Positions 62,527 to 64,000 of a DNA stretch of 64,000 nucleotides are shown in pieces (the stretch's first letter is position 1; each line of letters starts with the position of its first letter). The notes below the pieces were generated by a model. It made no database searches and was not told where the DNA came from. It worked only from the letters and a program-made list of their open reading frames with translations. The stretch is taken from NCBI RefSeq assembly GCF_021018895.1, contig NC_079384.1, forward strand, positions 3,043,140 through 3,107,139, given 5' to 3'. The translations under genes were made by a program, and so were the position numbers. The DNA is from Seriola aureovittata (Eukaryota; Chordata; Actinopteri; Carangiformes; Carangidae).

Positions 62527-63950
62527 ACTAATGAGGGTTCAGTGAGTGAGTGCAAACACACACACACACACACACCCACACCCATCAGTCCACCCCTGTA
62601 TGATCATCAGCAGGTCTCAGGGGAGGTCAGGTCTCCAGCTCCAGAGATTCTTTCTTCAGTGTTATTTGCTGACATGTAATAAATATAATACAGGTTGTCT
62701 TTCTATGTGTAACTGATAATATGACTAAAAGACCAAAGACACTAAGAAAACATGTGTGAAAGTTTCAGTGTCATATAAAGTTTGGGACGTGAAGAACAAA
62801 CCGTATTATTGGGAACAAGTCGCTCATTTTTAACTTCCTTGGCGAGACGGTCCTCTTGTGAAAAAACGAGCTCATAGGTCGTTTGTGCAGCAGGTTATTA
62901 TGACCCATAGTTACGCTTTGTTGCTAGGCGACATCTAGTGGTCATGGTCATTATGACAGGAGCAAAGGGAAACGTGCGGCGGCGTGGTATAAACAGAGAT
63001 ACGGGCTCTTATGGGTCGTATCAGAGGGTGTCGTCGTTGAGGTCGGAGGAGTTGTTGTTCTCGGCGTTGGACTTTCTCGGTCACTGCAGTCAGCGAGAGG
63101 TGAGCAGTAACCAGTGAGCTGTGTTTCTGCGTAAACGGCGCTGCCGCCCCCCCCCCGATAGCACAGATCACTCACTCTGATGAATGGAGGTCTAGGTTTG
63201 AAGTGGCCAGCACTAACAAACATCATTCATCAAGCCTTCACAAACGCTCGCCTCGGGAAGTGTTTTCGGTTCCTATGTGTTGACGTACCAATACTTTATT
63301 CCGTTTTATGAATTATAAATTATAATTGCTTATTATTAATAAATGTTGCATTTGTACTTTAGGTTTGCGTTACCTATAACCTGCTCGTGATTGTGTTTTA
63401 CTTTTGCAGCACCTACAAGCGGCGTTTGATCAGCATGTTTTAGTGGCTCCTCTGGAAAGTACACAATGAAGTTATCAGTCCAAACAATGTCTAGTGACAG
63501 GAGCTGTTCCACTTTTCCTCTCCGTCTCTTCCACCTGTGTTCACGTGCCGGTGTCTTTTCTGTGTGACTCTCAGTCTACACCATGAGTTATGTATAAACA
63601 GCCCATGTAATTAATATTTGCTACTGCACACGAGCGCTGGCTGCAACAGATGGTGTAAAGAAAACTAAAAAAAAAACCAAAACTGGTCTTCCTCATTGAT
63701 TCTCTGCTGCTCTTAGATGAATGATTGTAGCTGCACTGTGGTGAAAATAAAGAATGCTGCCGCTCTGTAGTGAGTAATGAGTAATGACTGTGTGTGTGTG
63801 TGTGTGTGCATGACTAACATGGGTGCACAACACAAAAGTCAGCAGACAGAATTATAATTCAGAGACACCGTGTCACTTAAAAACTACAGAGGACAACCGT
63901 CTGCTCCGCCTCAGGCTCTATCACTCCCCAAACCAGCTGTAGTTACTCTG

Positions 63951-64000
63951 TGTGAGTGTGAGTGTGTGTGTGTGTGAGTGTGTGACTGTGTGTGTGTGAG
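63951..64000. repeat. (GT/GA) microsatellite running to the window edge
   Basis: GTGTGA units interrupting GT repeats, continuing past the last base. Confidence 0.85.

Larger units (their letters stand above)
41650..64000. other. Downstream region with no supported protein-coding gene
   Basis: 22 kb in which no ORF shows family similarity or consistent splice structure. It holds LINE, SINE and other repeat fragments and many microsatellites, described individually. By mammalian gene order it could be the upstream flank of cacna1g, but no exon of that gene is seen. Confidence 0.6.

Noticed and set aside
41650..64000. Search for cacna1g exons, expected next to SPATA20 by mammalian gene order
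   Set aside because: No channel-type coding segment or supported exon was seen on the + strand. The gene may begin beyond the window.

Overview
The window looks like chromosomal DNA from a teleost fish, probably a percomorph. The evidence is GT-AG spliced vertebrate genes, a very high density of (CA/GT)n, (GA)n and poly-G microsatellites, and dispersed repeats of recognisably teleost type: a tRNA-derived SINE, L2-like reverse-transcriptase fragments and short non-autonomous DNA elements. Species cannot be told from the sequence. No prokaryotic, viral or CRISPR features are present.

Three genes are supported, all on the + strand. (1) At 1-978 lies the 3' end of an unrecognised gene: the end of one exon, a 75-bp intron, and an 852-bp terminal exon encoding a Ser/Pro-rich, partly coiled-coil C-terminus. 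(2) At about 2095-4890 lies a compact pepsinogen A gene (pga) with a TATA box, one non-coding exon and nine coding exons. Every splice phase agrees, but one base is missing in coding exon 5 (about 3665), causing a frameshift and a stop at 3717. (3) At 5766-40889 lies spata20 in 16 coding exons whose lengths sum to 2463 nt (820 aa plus stop), followed by a 3' UTR ending near 41,640. It encodes a protein with an Arg-rich N-terminus, a thioredoxin-like domain with a CHWCH motif, and a C-terminal toroid-type domain.

The last spata20 intron (24973-40697, 15.7 kb) holds most of the simple-sequence DNA. It includes an approximately 817-bp near-identical tandem duplication whose junctions lie in CA microsatellites, nested mobile-element remnants, and an element bounded by inverted 'GGGTTATT...AACCC' ends.

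From about 41.65 kb to the end no protein-coding exon could be supported. That stretch holds two antisense LINE reverse-transcriptase fragments, a SINE, a degenerate tRNA-Leu-like fragment, other dispersed repeats, many microsatellites, and a few low-repeat, homeobox-motif-rich stretches that could be conserved non-coding DNA. In mammals CACNA1G lies downstream of SPATA20, so this could be its upstream flank, but no cacna1g exon is visible.

The pepsinogen would act in the stomach lumen and the SPATA20 protein probably in mitochondria or the cytosol. Nothing links them functionally, and I found no convincing new multi-gene system. The observations most worth following are the pepsinogen frameshift, the recent microsatellite-bounded duplication, the microsatellite forming the polypyrimidine tract of spata20 exon 8, the unidentified first gene, and a possible orphan exon near 50.36 kb.
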